A stretch of 64,000 nt of DNA from Pseudahrensia aquimaris (GCF_042676045.1 NZ_JBHTJV010000009.1:62001-126000); one strand, 5' to 3'; positions 17,542 to 26,070 are shown, numbered from the stretch's first letter. Notes: generated by a model from the letters alone, not told the origin. Numbers and translations: made by a program.

Positions 17542-18440
17542 CAGAACCTCCCCACAAGTGTGTGGCCAGCTGCCGTCAGGCGTTGCGCCAATTTTGCGAT
17601 ATGTGCGGGGCCGACTTCGCAGCACCCGCCGACCAGAGTTGCGCCCTGCTCCACCCAGCCCATGACGTGGTTCGCATAGGCATCGGGCCCCAAATCGGTT
17701 CGTTTGCCCATGCCTGCGACCGTACTGCCCAATGCCAAATCGCCCGCAGCATTGGTGAAGCCGTTGGCCCAGCCGCCATAGGGCAATCCGGTTTCAGCCA
17801 TGATCGGCAGCGCCTGCGCGACCGCTTCCGGCCAAGAGCAATTGATAGCAACAGCCGCCGCGCCAGCTTCTTTCGCTGCGGCAGCGCCTTGGGCCACGCT
17901 TTCGCCGGAACGCAGTTTGGTGCCGTCATCGTCTTTTGCACTCATGCCACACCAGACTTCACAGCCAACTTCAGCGCCTGCGGTGACGGCTGCGCGAATT
18001 TCTTTCACCGAGGAAAGCGTCTCGCAAATGATCACATCCATCGCGTCCTTTTGCAGAGCAACAATGCGCCGATAGGTGGCAAGGCAAACTTCGTATTCTG
18101 GTGCTTTGTCTGGATGGTAGGAGCCAAAAAGCGGCGACAGGCAGCCACCCAAGGTCACACTACTATCGCCAGCAGCCGCTTTCATTATAGCCATGGCTTT
18201 TGTCTGCAGTGGCTCGAACAAATCTTCGCTTGCATCCCGCGCCAGCCGTTCCGGCGTCGCAGAATAGGCGTTCAACGTCATAACCTTGGCGCCAGCCTCC
18301 ACATAGTCACGGTGAACAGCTTCCACGATTTCCGGCTCGTCCATCATCACCTTGGCCGACCAAAGCGGCGATGGTGGCTGGCTGGAACGGGCGATCAGTT
18401 CCTGACCCATCCCACCGTCCAGAAAGACGATGGCGTTCAC
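17541..18440 (-). CDS. Homocysteine S-methyltransferase (betaine-homocysteine methyltransferase type)
   Basis: Zinc-dependent methyltransferase of 299 residues that moves a methyl group to homocysteine to give methionine; cytoplasmic. The zinc ligands of the family are visible: C201 (INCSW) and C273/C274 (GGCC). The opening FLDGGMGQEL is also typical. It sits between two dimethylglycine/sarcosine-dehydrogenase-like genes, overlapping the upstream one by 4 bases (ATGA) and the downstream one by 1 base, so all three are made together. That context points to glycine betaine as donor, giving dimethylglycine for the next enzymes. S-methylmethionine as donor is the main alternative. Confidence 0.85.
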   Translation of the reverse strand: MNAIVFLDGGMGQELIARSSQPPSPLWSAKVMMDEPEIVEAVHRDYVEAGAKVMTLNAYSATPERLARDASEDLFEPLQTKAMAIMKAAAGDSSVTLGGCLSPLFGSYHPDKAPEYEVCLATYRRIVALQKDAMDVIICETLSSVKEIRAAVTAGAEVGCEVWCGMSAKDDDGTKLRSGESVAQGAAAAKEAGAAAVAINCSWPEAVAQALPIMAETGLPYGGWANGFTNAAGDLALGSTVAGMGKRTDLGPDAYANHVMGWVEQGATLVGGCCEVGPAHIAKLAQRLTAAGHTLVGRF

Positions 18441-20905
18441 GCCCGTATCCTCTCATTTGCCGGATCCCAAAGCGGCTCGTCTTTCTCGACAGTCGCAGGA
18501 AAACGCTCCCCGAAAATCTCTATCTCCAACTGCGTGCCCGGCTTGGCCAGATCAGCCTTGATCGTGCCAAGTGCGATAGATTTTCCGACGCGGTAGCCCC
18601 AGCCGCCAGACGTCGTCTCACCCACCACATCGTCGCCACTCCATACGGTCGACATATAGGGCGCGTCGTGGCCGTTGGCGGCGACGGTCATGGTAACAAA
18701 GCGTTTGGTCACGCCTTGCTGGCGCTCGTTTTCCAGCGCCGCCTTGCCCCGGAAGCTCTCCTTGTCGAATCTCACAAAACGGTCGAGGCCCGCTTCCAGC
18801 AGCGTGTAGTCGGTCGACAGATCGCCCTTCCAGGCGCGATAGCCTTTCTCCAGCCGCAGCGAATTGAGCGCATACATGCCAAAGGGTTTTGCGCCCGCTT
18901 CCAGCACTGCATCGTAGATAGCAGGCATCACCGCGTTCTTGGCGTGAATTTCCCAGCCCAGTTCACCAGCAAACGACACCCGCGCCAGATAGCAATCCTG
19001 CCCCGCTACTTTCGCGCTCTGGTGCGTCAGCCAACCGAGATCAAAGTCGGCCTCAGCGAGGGACGAAAGCACGTCCCGCGATTTCGGGCCTGTGACAATC
19101 AGGGTTGAGAAATCCCGCGTCCTGTCCGTCAGCGTAAGCCCTTCAGCCAGATGATTGCGCAACCATTCCTGATCGTGCCACTGGGCAGTCGCAGCCGTGA
19201 TCAGAGTAAAATCATCCTCGCCGAGGCGGATGATCGACATCTCTGTCACCAACCGTCCTTTATCATCAGCAAAATAGCCAAGGTTCATCCGCCCCACTTT
19301 CGGCAAGCCGCCAGCAATCTGCTCGCGCAGCCAGTCTGCCGCTCCGTCGCCGGACAGCGTGAACCGCGAGAAGCCCGGCAGATCAAGCACGCCGCAACCG
19401 TCGCGCACGGCCTCAGCCTCTTGTTTCACGCGCCGCTCCCACGGGCCAGATCTACCCCAGGTGTGGGTTGCTTCCAGCGACGTGTCATCGCCTTCTTTGG
19501 CGAACCAATTGGCCCGCTCCCAGCCGTTGTAAGCACCCATCACACCGCCCAAAGCGACCACCTTGTCGTGCACCGGCGAGAGCTTCTTGTTGCGCGCAGC
19601 AGGCCACTCGTGATGCGGGAAATGCATGGCGTATTCGTTGCCGTAGACTTCCATACCCTTCTGGTTGCAATAATCCTGATCGCAATAATCGGTGAAACGG
19701 CGCGGATCGACCGCCCACATATCGTCTTCCGTACCGCCTTCGGTAATCCACTCGCAAAGAACCTTGCCGGCACCACCAGCCTGACAAATGCCGAAGGTGA
19801 ATACGCACGCCTCAAACGCATTCGGCACACCAGGCATGGGCCCGATAAGCGGGTTGCCATCCGGCGTGTAGGGAATTGGACCATTGATGACTTTGTTGAC
19901 GCCCACAGTGCCCAACATGGGCACCCGCGCCATAGCGTCTTCAATATGCCATTCAATGCGGTCGAGATCGTCTGGATAAAGCTGGAACGAGAAATCCTCC
20001 GGCATCGGATCTTCCGCCGTCATCCAATGGCCACGGCAATTGTTTTCATAGGGGCCGAGGTTCAACCCGTATTTTTCCTGCCGCAGATAATATGAGCTGT
20101 CGACATCGCGCAGGAGCGGCAGTTTTGCGCCCTTCTCCTTGCTCCATGCTTCCAGTTCGGGAATTTCGTCGGTGAGCAAGTATTGATGGCTCATCACCAT
20201 CATCGGCAGAGTGCGAGCCATGCCTTCGCGGGCATAAGGCTTGAACCACTCGCCCACGCGTTGGGCATAATAGCCAGCTGCGTTCACCACGAATTCGCAG
20301 CGAATTTCGCCCTGCTCGGTCTCCACGATCCACTCGTCGTTTTCCCGCCGCACGCCCGTTGCCGGACAGAAACGCACGATCTTCGCACCCAGATCACGGG
20401 CGCCCTTGGCCAATGCCTGCGTCAACTGGGCCGGATCAATGTCACCATCATGGGGGTCGTAAAGACCACCGGCTAGATCATGGGTTTCAAGGAAGGGATA
20501 GCGCTCCTTCAGATCATCAACCGAGCACATATCGAGGTTCATGCCTTGATAGCGCCCCATGCCTTTGACCCGCTCAAACTCCTGCATCCGCTCTTTGGAA
20601 TGCGCCAAACGGATGGAGCCGGTGACGTGATAGTTCATCGGATAGTCGACCTCAGCGCCCAAACGACGATACAACTCGGTCGAATAGCGCTGCATATTCA
20701 TGACGGCCCAAGATGACGAAAATGTCGGAATGTTGCCAGCCGCGTGCCAGGTGGAGCCAGCGGTGAGCTCGTTCTTCTCCAGCAACACGCAATCGGTCCA
20801 TCCAGCCTTCGCCAGATGGTAAAGCGCTGATGCACCCACGCATCCGCCGCCAATGATGACGACACGGGCGGTCGAGGGCAGTTTTGTTGTCGGTGCGTCG
20901 CTCAT
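18437..20905 (-). CDS. FAD-dependent oxidoreductase with GcvT domain (second dimethylglycine/sarcosine dehydrogenase-like)
   Basis: 822-residue flavoprotein with the same architecture as the gene two places downstream: FAD domain with VIIGGGCVGASALYH (residues 16-30), the covalent-FAD-type motif TAGSTWHAAG (H54), and a C-terminal THF-binding GcvT domain. The two proteins are clearly diverged paralogues, not a recent duplication, so they probably act on successive substrates (dimethylglycine then sarcosine, or another N-methyl compound). It starts 14 bases after the regulator stop and overlaps the homocysteine methyltransferase by 4 bases (ATGA). Electrons probably pass to ETF, which is not in the window. 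Confidence 0.87.
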   Translation of the reverse strand: MSDAPTTKLPSTARVVIIGGGCVGASALYHLAKAGWTDCVLLEKNELTAGSTWHAAGNIPTFSSSWAVMNMQRYSTELYRRLGAEVDYPMNYHVTGSIRLAHSKERMQEFERVKGMGRYQGMNLDMCSVDDLKERYPFLETHDLAGGLYDPHDGDIDPAQLTQALAKGARDLGAKIVRFCPATGVRRENDEWIVETEQGEIRCEFVVNAAGYYAQRVGEWFKPYAREGMARTLPMMVMSHQYLLTDEIPELEAWSKEKGAKLPLLRDVDSSYYLRQEKYGLNLGPYENNCRGHWMTAEDPMPEDFSFQLYPDDLDRIEWHIEDAMARVPMLGTVGVNKVINGPIPYTPDGNPLIGPMPGVPNAFEACVFTFGICQAGGAGKVLCEWITEGGTEDDMWAVDPRRFTDYCDQDYCNQKGMEVYGNEYAMHFPHHEWPAARNKKLSPVHDKVVALGGVMGAYNGWERANWFAKEGDDTSLEATHTWGRSGPWERRVKQEAEAVRDGCGVLDLPGFSRFTLSGDGAADWLREQIAGGLPKVGRMNLGYFADDKGRLVTEMSIIRLGEDDFTLITAATAQWHDQEWLRNHLAEGLTLTDRTRDFSTLIVTGPKSRDVLSSLAEADFDLGWLTHQSAKVAGQDCYLARVSFAGELGWEIHAKNAVMPAIYDAVLEAGAKPFGMYALNSLRLEKGYRAWKGDLSTDYTLLEAGLDRFVRFDKESFRGKAALENERQQGVTKRFVTMTVAANGHDAPYMSTVWSGDDVVGETTSGGWGYRVGKSIALGTIKADLAKPGTQLEIEIFGERFPATVEKDEPLWDPANERIRA

Positions 20906-20919
20906 GGTTTCTCTCGTTT

Positions 20920-21510
20920 TCAGTAAACAGGGGGGCTTACAGTCCAGATCAGAACCGTCGGTTCCTCTCCCGGATTGCGCCAGCGATAGGGTTTGTGGTC
21001 GAAGCGGAACGTGTCTCCCGCATTAAGTTCAAACATCTCGTCTTCGATCCAAAGATCGAGACGGCCGGAGACGACATAGCCTGCTTCTTCGGTTTCGCGC
21101 AGGATCGGCGTCATCATTTCGGCACCCGGCTGAAATTCAGAGCGGAACATCTCGAAAGCTCCACCCAAGTCAGGCGACAGCAATTCTTCAACGATGCCGC
21201 TTTCGCGCGTTCCAAGCGAGCGCCGCCCGCCTGCCCGAACGATCACACCGCGTTCGCGCGGGTCCACATCGTCCGACATGAAGAACCAACTCGTCGGAAC
21301 GCCAAGCGCCGAAGCGATGCTGCGCAGATCGTCGATGGAGGGGGAAGAAAGGCCTCGTTCAACCTGGCTGATAAATCCGACCGAGCGGCCAACTCTCAGC
21401 GCCAATTCGTTAAGGGTCAGGTTTTTGGATTTCCGTAACGCGCGCACGTCGTTGCCCAAGGCTTCCGCGTGGGCGGCATCATGGCTTTGCTGTTCAGCAG
21501 GAAATCCCAA
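20920..21510 (-). CDS. XRE-family transcriptional regulator with cupin domain
   Basis: 196-residue regulator: helix-turn-helix (about residues 18-75, with LTLNELALRVGRSVGFISQ) followed by a C-terminal cupin small-molecule domain (about 115-190). First gene of the leftward methylamine operon, 14 bases before the first flavoprotein, so it most likely controls that operon in response to a methylated amine or derivative. The only possible upstream start is TTG at 21510, since an in-frame stop lies two codons before it and the frame has no early ATG. A 13-bp inverted repeat 54 bases upstream is a likely operator. Confidence 0.87.
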   Translation of the reverse strand: MGFPAEQQSHDAAHAEALGNDVRALRKSKNLTLNELALRVGRSVGFISQVERGLSSPSIDDLRSIASALGVPTSWFFMSDDVDPRERGVIVRAGGRRSLGTRESGIVEELLSPDLGGAFEMFRSEFQPGAEMMTPILRETEEAGYVVSGRLDLWIEDEMFELNAGDTFRFDHKPYRWRNPGEEPTVLIWTVSPPVY

Positions 21511-21563
21511 AGTCTATCGGCTCCAAAACACGCAGCGACTGCATTTGAAGAAGAAAACCTCGT

Positions 21564-21596
21564 CCTCATGAAATTTACAAGAAAAATTTCACGAGG
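21564..21596. promoter_or_regulatory. Inverted repeat, likely operator of the methylamine regulator
   Basis: Two 13-base arms (CCTCATGAAATTT and AAATTTCACGAGG) separated by 7 bases are complementary at 12 of 13 positions. The element lies between divergent genes (XRE-cupin regulator to the left, nitroreductase to the right), so it cannot be their terminator. A partial extra CCTCGT sits at 21558-21563. It is best read as a dimer-binding operator for the regulator, possibly affecting both promoters. The binding protein is inferred. Confidence 0.55.
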
Positions 21597-21664
21597 ATTT
21601 GTCTTTTTGAAAGCAGCTTGATCGAATCCGCGCATCAGCGCAGGCTTTGCCAAATCTAAATGCC

Positions 21665-22357
21665 ATGGAAATTCGCATGACAAACGCCGCCATCATCAAC
21701 GAAGCTATTGCGGGCCGCCGATCGGTTCGCGCGTTTTTCGATACGCCAATACCGCGCCAAACCATCATAGACATTTTGCAAACCGCAGCCCGCGCTCCAT
21801 CCGGCACCAACATGCAACCTTGGAAAGTGACTGTCGCCACCGGCGAAACGCTCAAGACCCTATGCGATGCCGTCGTGGGTGCCCATAACGACCCAAACTT
21901 TGAGCGTGAGCAGACCTACAAATACTATCCCGATCAATTCCCTGAACCCTTCCTGGCAAGGCGGCGCAAGGTGGGATGGGATATGTATGGCCTGCTAGGC
22001 ATCGAAAAGGGCGACAAGGAAAAAATGCACGCTCAACACGGCGAGAACTATCGCTTCTTTGGCGCGCCCGTGGGCATGATGTTCACAATGGACAAGCGGC
22101 TGGAAATCGGCTCATGGCTGGACTACGGCATGTTCCTCCAAAACATCATGATAGCTGCCCGTGGGCACGGGTTGGAAACCTGCCCGCAGGCCGCATGGGC
22201 GCCGTTTCACAAAGTCATCCGCCCTGTTTTGAACATTCCAGATGAAGACATCGTGCTCTGCGGAATGGCGCTTGGCTATGAAGACACGGAAGCCACGATA
22301 AACACGCTGAAAGTGGATCGCGCCCCGTTGGAAGACTTCGCAGTTTTCTTGGACTAG
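21665..22357 (+). CDS. Nitroreductase family protein
   Basis: FMN-dependent NAD(P)H oxidoreductase of about 230 residues, reducing nitro groups, quinones or related compounds in the cytoplasm. Family hallmarks are the N-terminal GRRSVRAFFD segment and the FMN-site APSGTNMQPWKV, with GLETCPQAAWAP near the C-terminus. The start is uncertain: ATGs at 21665 and 21677 and a TTG at 21647, none with a good ribosome site. Divergent from the methylamine regulator and convergent with the glutamine amidotransferase gene, sharing a 4-bp stop overlap (CTAG). Physiological substrate unknown. Confidence 0.88.
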   Translation: MEIRMTNAAIINEAIAGRRSVRAFFDTPIPRQTIIDILQTAARAPSGTNMQPWKVTVATGETLKTLCDAVVGAHNDPNFEREQTYKYYPDQFPEPFLARRRKVGWDMYGLLGIEKGDKEKMHAQHGENYRFFGAPVGMMFTMDKRLEIGSWLDYGMFLQNIMIAARGHGLETCPQAAWAPFHKVIRPVLNIPDEDIVLCGMALGYEDTEATINTLKVDRAPLEDFAVFLD

Positions 22358-23106
22358 GCGACTTTTGCGGCAATCAGTTCGTCGCGGTTGACCTCTGCTG
22401 GGTTTGCAGCAGTGCCGATAAATTTGTCGAGAAATTGATCCAGCCAGGCGCTGATGGCAGCGTCATGCACCATCCGCCCTTCGATGTGTTGCTTACGGTT
22501 TTGCGCACCGGGCAGCACCATTCTCTCCGCGCCCTTCACCGTCCAGCGCAACATCATCGCCAGCGTTAATTCAGTGTGGAACTGCAAGGCATAGGCGTGT
22601 TTGCCATAGGCGAACATCTGGTTGGGATAGACATCGCCCCTGGCCAGCAAGGTCGCCCCACGGGGCAAATCAAAACCTTCGCGGTGCCATTGATAGATGT
22701 GCTCGGGCCAGTGCTCCATGAACTCACGCCCCTGCTGTGTTGGCTCCAGCGGGTAATAGCCGACTTCAACCAAACCTTCAGGATGGGCTTCAACCGCACC
22801 GCCCAAATGCTTCACCAGCTTCTGCGCACCGAGACATATGCCCAGCAGCGGCCGCTCTTCTTTAAGAGGAACTGCCAGCCAATCGGTCTCGCGCTTAACG
22901 AATTCATCCGGGTCATTGGCGCTCATGGGTCCGCCAAACATGATCGCGCCGGCATGGTCGTCAAGGCTTTCCGGCAAATGATCACCCAGCGGCGGGCGGC
23001 GGATATCAAGCGAAAAACCACGCTCGACCAGCCGTTGACCAACGCGCCCGGGTGTTGAAGTTTCCTGATGCAGAATGATCAGGATCGGTCGGGTCTCAAC
23101 GCTCAT
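22354..23106 (-). CDS. Class I glutamine amidotransferase-like protein
   Basis: Single-domain GATase-1 protein of 250 residues. The nucleophile elbow GICLGAQ supplies the catalytic cysteine and FHTE the histidine/glutamate pair, so hydrolysis of glutamine or a gamma-glutamyl bond is expected. No synthetase partner is adjacent, which fits the stand-alone GuaA-like or gamma-glutamyl hydrolase-like members. The start overlaps the TerB-like stop by 4 bases (ATGA), implying co-translation with that gene. Precise role unknown. Confidence 0.83.
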   Translation of the reverse strand: MSVETRPILIILHQETSTPGRVGQRLVERGFSLDIRRPPLGDHLPESLDDHAGAIMFGGPMSANDPDEFVKRETDWLAVPLKEERPLLGICLGAQKLVKHLGGAVEAHPEGLVEVGYYPLEPTQQGREFMEHWPEHIYQWHREGFDLPRGATLLARGDVYPNQMFAYGKHAYALQFHTELTLAMMLRWTVKGAERMVLPGAQNRKQHIEGRMVHDAAISAWLDQFLDKFIGTAANPAEVNRDELIAAKVA

Positions 23107-23585
23107 GAAAAGTCATCGCCCTTTGCGCCAGCGCGGTCTCGCACAATTGTTTTCAAACGCATGCGCCGCTCTGACGAGATGTTCAGCAATTCCGCAAGTC
23201 GCCAGACCATATTGTCCTCAAATTCGTGAATTTCCCCATCCGCATAGACCATTTCCCACAGGTCTTCGACAAGGCCCATTCGCTCGGTCTCATCCATCTG
23301 CGCTTTCAGAATACTGGTAAAAGCGTAGAGATCGATGGATTCGCTTTGCGCTTTCTTCGCATCTTCGGCTAGTTCGCGTGCCTGATCCGCGGTGAGATCA
23401 TAGTGAGTTTCCAGCACCGTCAGAAGTTTGGCTTCTTCCTCGGATTGAATCTTGCCGTCCGCCGCCATGACGTGAACCATCAAGGCTGCAGCACACAGTT
23501 TTTTGTCGATTACCCGCGCGTTCTCAGGCTCACTGCTGTCGTCAGAGATTAAATCGCCCAAAAAATCTTTGATCGCACTGAACAT
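23103..23585 (-). CDS. TerB family protein
   Basis: 160-residue all-helical protein of the tellurite-resistance TerB family. Two repeats of the acidic metal-site type are visible: MAADGKIQSEEEAKLL (about residues 40-55) and YADGEIHEFEDNM (about 115-127). Cytoplasmic. Family members occur widely in stress and membrane-linked contexts; tellurite resistance itself is unlikely because no other ter genes are present. It is the first gene of a two-gene unit with the glutamine amidotransferase (4-base overlap). Confidence 0.82.
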   Translation of the reverse strand: MFSAIKDFLGDLISDDSSEPENARVIDKKLCAAALMVHVMAADGKIQSEEEAKLLTVLETHYDLTADQARELAEDAKKAQSESIDLYAFTSILKAQMDETERMGLVEDLWEMVYADGEIHEFEDNMVWRLAELLNISSERRMRLKTIVRDRAGAKGDDFS

Positions 23586-23678
23586 GCCTGCTCCTGTAAT
23601 TGCTCGCCAGTTTTAACAACGCTGATACGGCAATCAAGCCTCGCCAGTGCCGCACCAAATGCTGAAAAACCTAAACGC

Positions 23679-23706
23679 AAAAAGCGCCGGTCTTTCGACC
23701 GACGCC
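23679..23706 (-). terminator. Rho-independent terminator after rplS
   Basis: On the minus strand GGCGTCGGTC pairs with GACCGGCGC (one bulge) around a GAAA tetraloop and is followed by TTTTT. It lies 50 bases after the rplS stop. Confidence 0.82.
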
Positions 23707-23757
23707 TTAGCTTCCCCGGAAAACCGGATCGTACGGCCTATACGCCGCACGAGATTC

Positions 23758-24300
23758 TTATTCGCTTTTGGCTTCTTCGCCAGCAGCAGCAGCTTCCGCT
23801 TCTGCGGCAGCAGCAGCGGCTGCGTCTTCCGCAGCTTTCTCAACAGCGAGAGCCTGAGCTGCAGCGACCTTCTCGGCCTCCATGCGCTCTTTCTCGGCCA
23901 GAAACGCAGCGCGTTCGGCTTCGTTGAGGTTTTTGGCACGGATATTCGTGTTCTCCACGATACGAGCGGATTTACCGCGACGACCACGCAGATAGTAAAG
24001 TTTAGCACGACGCACCTTACCACGACGAACGATCTCGACGCCTTCAACCAGCGGAGAATACATCGGGAACACGCGCTCTACGCCTTCGCCATAGGAGATT
24101 TTACGAACCGTGAAGCTTTCGTTCAAACCGGCGCCCTTGCGCGCAATGCACACGCCTTCATAGGCCTGCACGCGGGTTCTAGTTCCCTCGGTCACGCGCA
24201 CGAGAACGCGCACTGTGTCACCGGGAGAGAAATCTGGAAATTTGCGCTTTTCTTCAATAGCAGCGGCTTGCTCGGCTTCGAGCTGTTGGATGATGTTCAT
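23758..24300 (-). CDS. rplS: 50S ribosomal protein L19
   Basis: Ribosomal protein L19, at the interface of the two subunits. Core L19 sequence covers about residues 1-125 (MNIIQQLEAEQ, FSPGDTVRVLVRV, RRGKVRRAKLYYLRGRRGKSARI). A 50-residue Ala/Glu-rich tail follows, a longer C-terminus than the ~115-residue E. coli protein and a common feature in alphaproteobacteria. Start at 24300 matches the family N-terminus; the longer frame is not needed. It lies downstream of trmD, the usual order, but with a 243-base gap and without rpsP-rimM in front. That gap has a small hairpin near 24492-24510 and no ORF I trust. Confidence 0.97.
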   Translation of the reverse strand: MNIIQQLEAEQAAAIEEKRKFPDFSPGDTVRVLVRVTEGTRTRVQAYEGVCIARKGAGLNESFTVRKISYGEGVERVFPMYSPLVEGVEIVRRGKVRRAKLYYLRGRRGKSARIVENTNIRAKNLNEAERAAFLAEKERMEAEKVAAAQALAVEKAAEDAAAAAAAEAEAAAAGEEAKSE

Positions 24301-24543
24301 CACACAAGACCTTTTTCTTTGCGTCCGGCCCCGCCCCGATATTCTCACGGATTTGGCGACCAGATCTTTTTGTTATGAAAGCCAGAGCGCCGCGTCCGAT
24401 TGCCGTTCCACAAGCCAGCCCCAAGGCCAAATTGCGTCAGCCGCCGGATGATCGAAATCGACATCAATCAGGGCGATACACGTTCTCTTCGGTTTTTGCC
24501 GAAAGCGCAGGTGAGATAGGCCAAAGCGTACGACTTGTCCAGC

Positions 24544-25239
24544 CTATTCGCTCGTCTCATCGTCCAATAAGTCTGGTCGGCGCTTAAGCGTCAGCGCCAA
24601 AGCCTGTTCATGGCGCCACTCGTTGATCTTCGCGTGGTTTCCAGAGGTGAGAATCTGAGGAATTTCACGCCCCTCCCATTCGGCTGGCCGCGTATAATGA
24701 GGATGTTCCAACAGCCCGTTCTCAAAACTCTCATAAGTGCCGGAAACCGCGTTTCCCATAACGCCGGGCAGCAGACGCACAACCGCGTCCAACAGTGTCA
24801 GCGCAGCGATTTCGCCGCCAGACAGGATATAATCGCCGATGGAGACTTCTTGCAGGCCACGCCCGTCGATAACTCTTTGGTCAACCCCTTCAAACCGCCC
24901 ACAAACGATCACCGCCCCATCTCTTTCTACCAATTCACGAACAAACTCCTGATCAAGCGTCCGCCCACGCGGGCTCATCAGCAAGCGAGGGCGTGGATCG
25001 CCTTCAGGCGAGACCGCGTCAATAGCCCTGCCCAAAACGTCCGCTCGCAGAACCATTCCTGCGCCACCACCCGCAGGCGTATCATCGACGTTTGCGTGTT
25101 TATCGGTAGCAAAGTCGCGAATGTTGACCGGCTCGCAAGTCCAATCTCCACGCGCCAGCGCTTTCCCGGCAAGGGAATGACCCAATGGACCAGGGAACAT
25201 GTCGGGATAAAGCGTAAGAATGGAAGCACGAAAGGTCAT
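24544..25239 (-). CDS. trmD: tRNA (guanine-N1-)-methyltransferase
   Basis: SPOUT methyltransferase that makes m1G37 in tRNAs reading CNN codons, using SAM; cytoplasmic and essential in most bacteria. 231 residues, standard length. Visible motifs: LLMSPRGRTLDQ, VCGRFEGVDQRVID and the knot region SIGDYILSGGEIAALTLLDA. Transcribed toward rplS. The gene before it on the strand is DUF2794, not rimM, so the classical rpsP-rimM-trmD-rplS operon is split. Confidence 0.97.
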   Translation of the reverse strand: MTFRASILTLYPDMFPGPLGHSLAGKALARGDWTCEPVNIRDFATDKHANVDDTPAGGGAGMVLRADVLGRAIDAVSPEGDPRPRLLMSPRGRTLDQEFVRELVERDGAVIVCGRFEGVDQRVIDGRGLQEVSIGDYILSGGEIAALTLLDAVVRLLPGVMGNAVSGTYESFENGLLEHPHYTRPAEWEGREIPQILTSGNHAKINEWRHEQALALTLKRRPDLLDDETSE

Positions 25240-25309
25240 AGCAAGTGTCTAAAGCGAACCTTCAGCGAATAACACGCCTGTACCGCAAAGAATTGGAGTG
25301 ATGGTGAGC

Positions 25310-25732
25310 CTATTCCACCAATTTCAAACGGCGATCGAACACTTTCAGCACTTGGCGCAGCTCATGTCCGCGCTTCAACACCTTACCCGTATCGGCGATC
25401 ACACTGTAAGCGCCTTGCTTGCGAGCCAGCTTCGGGTCTTTGACAATCGCAAAAAGCGCCCGTTCCGACGCTTTGCGATAAACAGAAAACACCGCCCTAT
25501 CGGGCAGATGGTCAATCGCGTAATCCCGCCACTCCCCGTCGGCAACTCTGAACGAATAAAGGTTCAATATCGCGTTCAGCTCTTTGCGATCAAACGTCAC
25601 CTGAGCGGCAGGCGTCGGATTGCCTGTGGATGCGATGATCGTGTTTGCGATGCCCGACGATTGCAGCGGACGCCGTTCGGCCAGAACGATCAGGTTATCA
25701 CGGTGACGTTTGTTGCCGGAATGTGCGCTCAT
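25310..25732 (-). CDS. DUF2794 family protein
   Basis: Cytoplasmic protein of about 140 residues from the alphaproteobacterial DUF2794 family; function unknown. The conserved core is recognisable: VTFDRKELNAILNLYSFRV, EWRDYAIDHLPDRAVFSVYR, KDPKLARKQGAYSVI and HELRQVLKVFDRRLKLV at the end. Start set at the ATG at 25732, which has AAGGGG upstream; the longer frame starts in unlikely sequence. It is first in a leftward group with trmD and rplS, 70 bases apart from trmD. A hairpin-rich non-coding stretch lies just upstream. Confidence 0.82.
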   Translation of the reverse strand: MSAHSGNKRHRDNLIVLAERRPLQSSGIANTIIASTGNPTPAAQVTFDRKELNAILNLYSFRVADGEWRDYAIDHLPDRAVFSVYRKASERALFAIVKDPKLARKQGAYSVIADTGKVLKRGHELRQVLKVFDRRLKLVE

Positions 25733-25911
25733 CTGGCCCCTTTGACGGTTTGCGGACGAATACAGTTTGCGCAGACGAAGACTTATTGGCAAGATCGAAC
25801 TGACAGATCAGCCTTACACACGAACGGAATCGCACTGTAAGACTGTTTGATCGCAGCGCCACTTTTTGCGCTCTTTTTGACCACAATTGCCGAGCAGATT
25901 TGTGTTGTTGC

Positions 25912-26070
25912 CTCGGCACGCAAGCGCTCTTGTGCCCTTTTCACTGCCCCCCAGCCCCCCTGGGGCCTTGAGTTTGCTTCGTAACTTGACCGGGACTGTC
26001 TCTTCCCCGGAGACAGGCGCAAATTGAAAACCGGATTTCTGCTAGTCGCGGAAGTCCGGTTTTCTTTTAT
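25912..26070 (+). ncRNA. Candidate small RNA with C-rich loops and strong terminator
   Basis: A 359-base stretch (25733-26091) holds no credible gene but has four consecutive hairpins. In order: 25915-25936 (GGCA-CAAG / CTTG-TGCC); 25949-25965 (CCCCAG / CTGGGG with an all-C loop); 25996-26016 (CTGTCTC / GAGACAG, loop TTCCCCG); and a 16-bp stem at 26027-26063 followed by CTTTTAT. A TTGACC hexamer at 25877-25882 could be the -35, with only a weak -10. C-rich loops are typical of small RNAs that pair with ribosome-binding sites. I do not recognise it as 6S, SRP, tmRNA or RNase P RNA. On the other strand the same region could be a structured leader of DUF2794. Expression is unproven. Confidence 0.4.
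26027..26068. terminator. Bidirectional terminator between ccm operon and candidate small RNA
   Basis: A near-perfect 16-bp stem (AAAACCGGA... / ...TCCGGTTTT, with wobble pairs) and a 5-base loop. The plus strand then reads TTTTCTTTTAT. The minus strand reads TTTTCAATTT, so it can also end the leftward ccm operon, whose last stop is at 26092. Confidence 0.78.

Noticed and set aside
23103..23585. Tellurite-resistance locus
   Set aside because: Only a TerB-like protein is present; terZACDE and related genes are missing, so resistance is not supported.
25783..26022. 79-codon minus-strand ORF upstream of DUF2794
   Set aside because: It runs through several strong hairpins, has basic low-complexity composition and no family resemblance; a structured RNA explains the stretch better.
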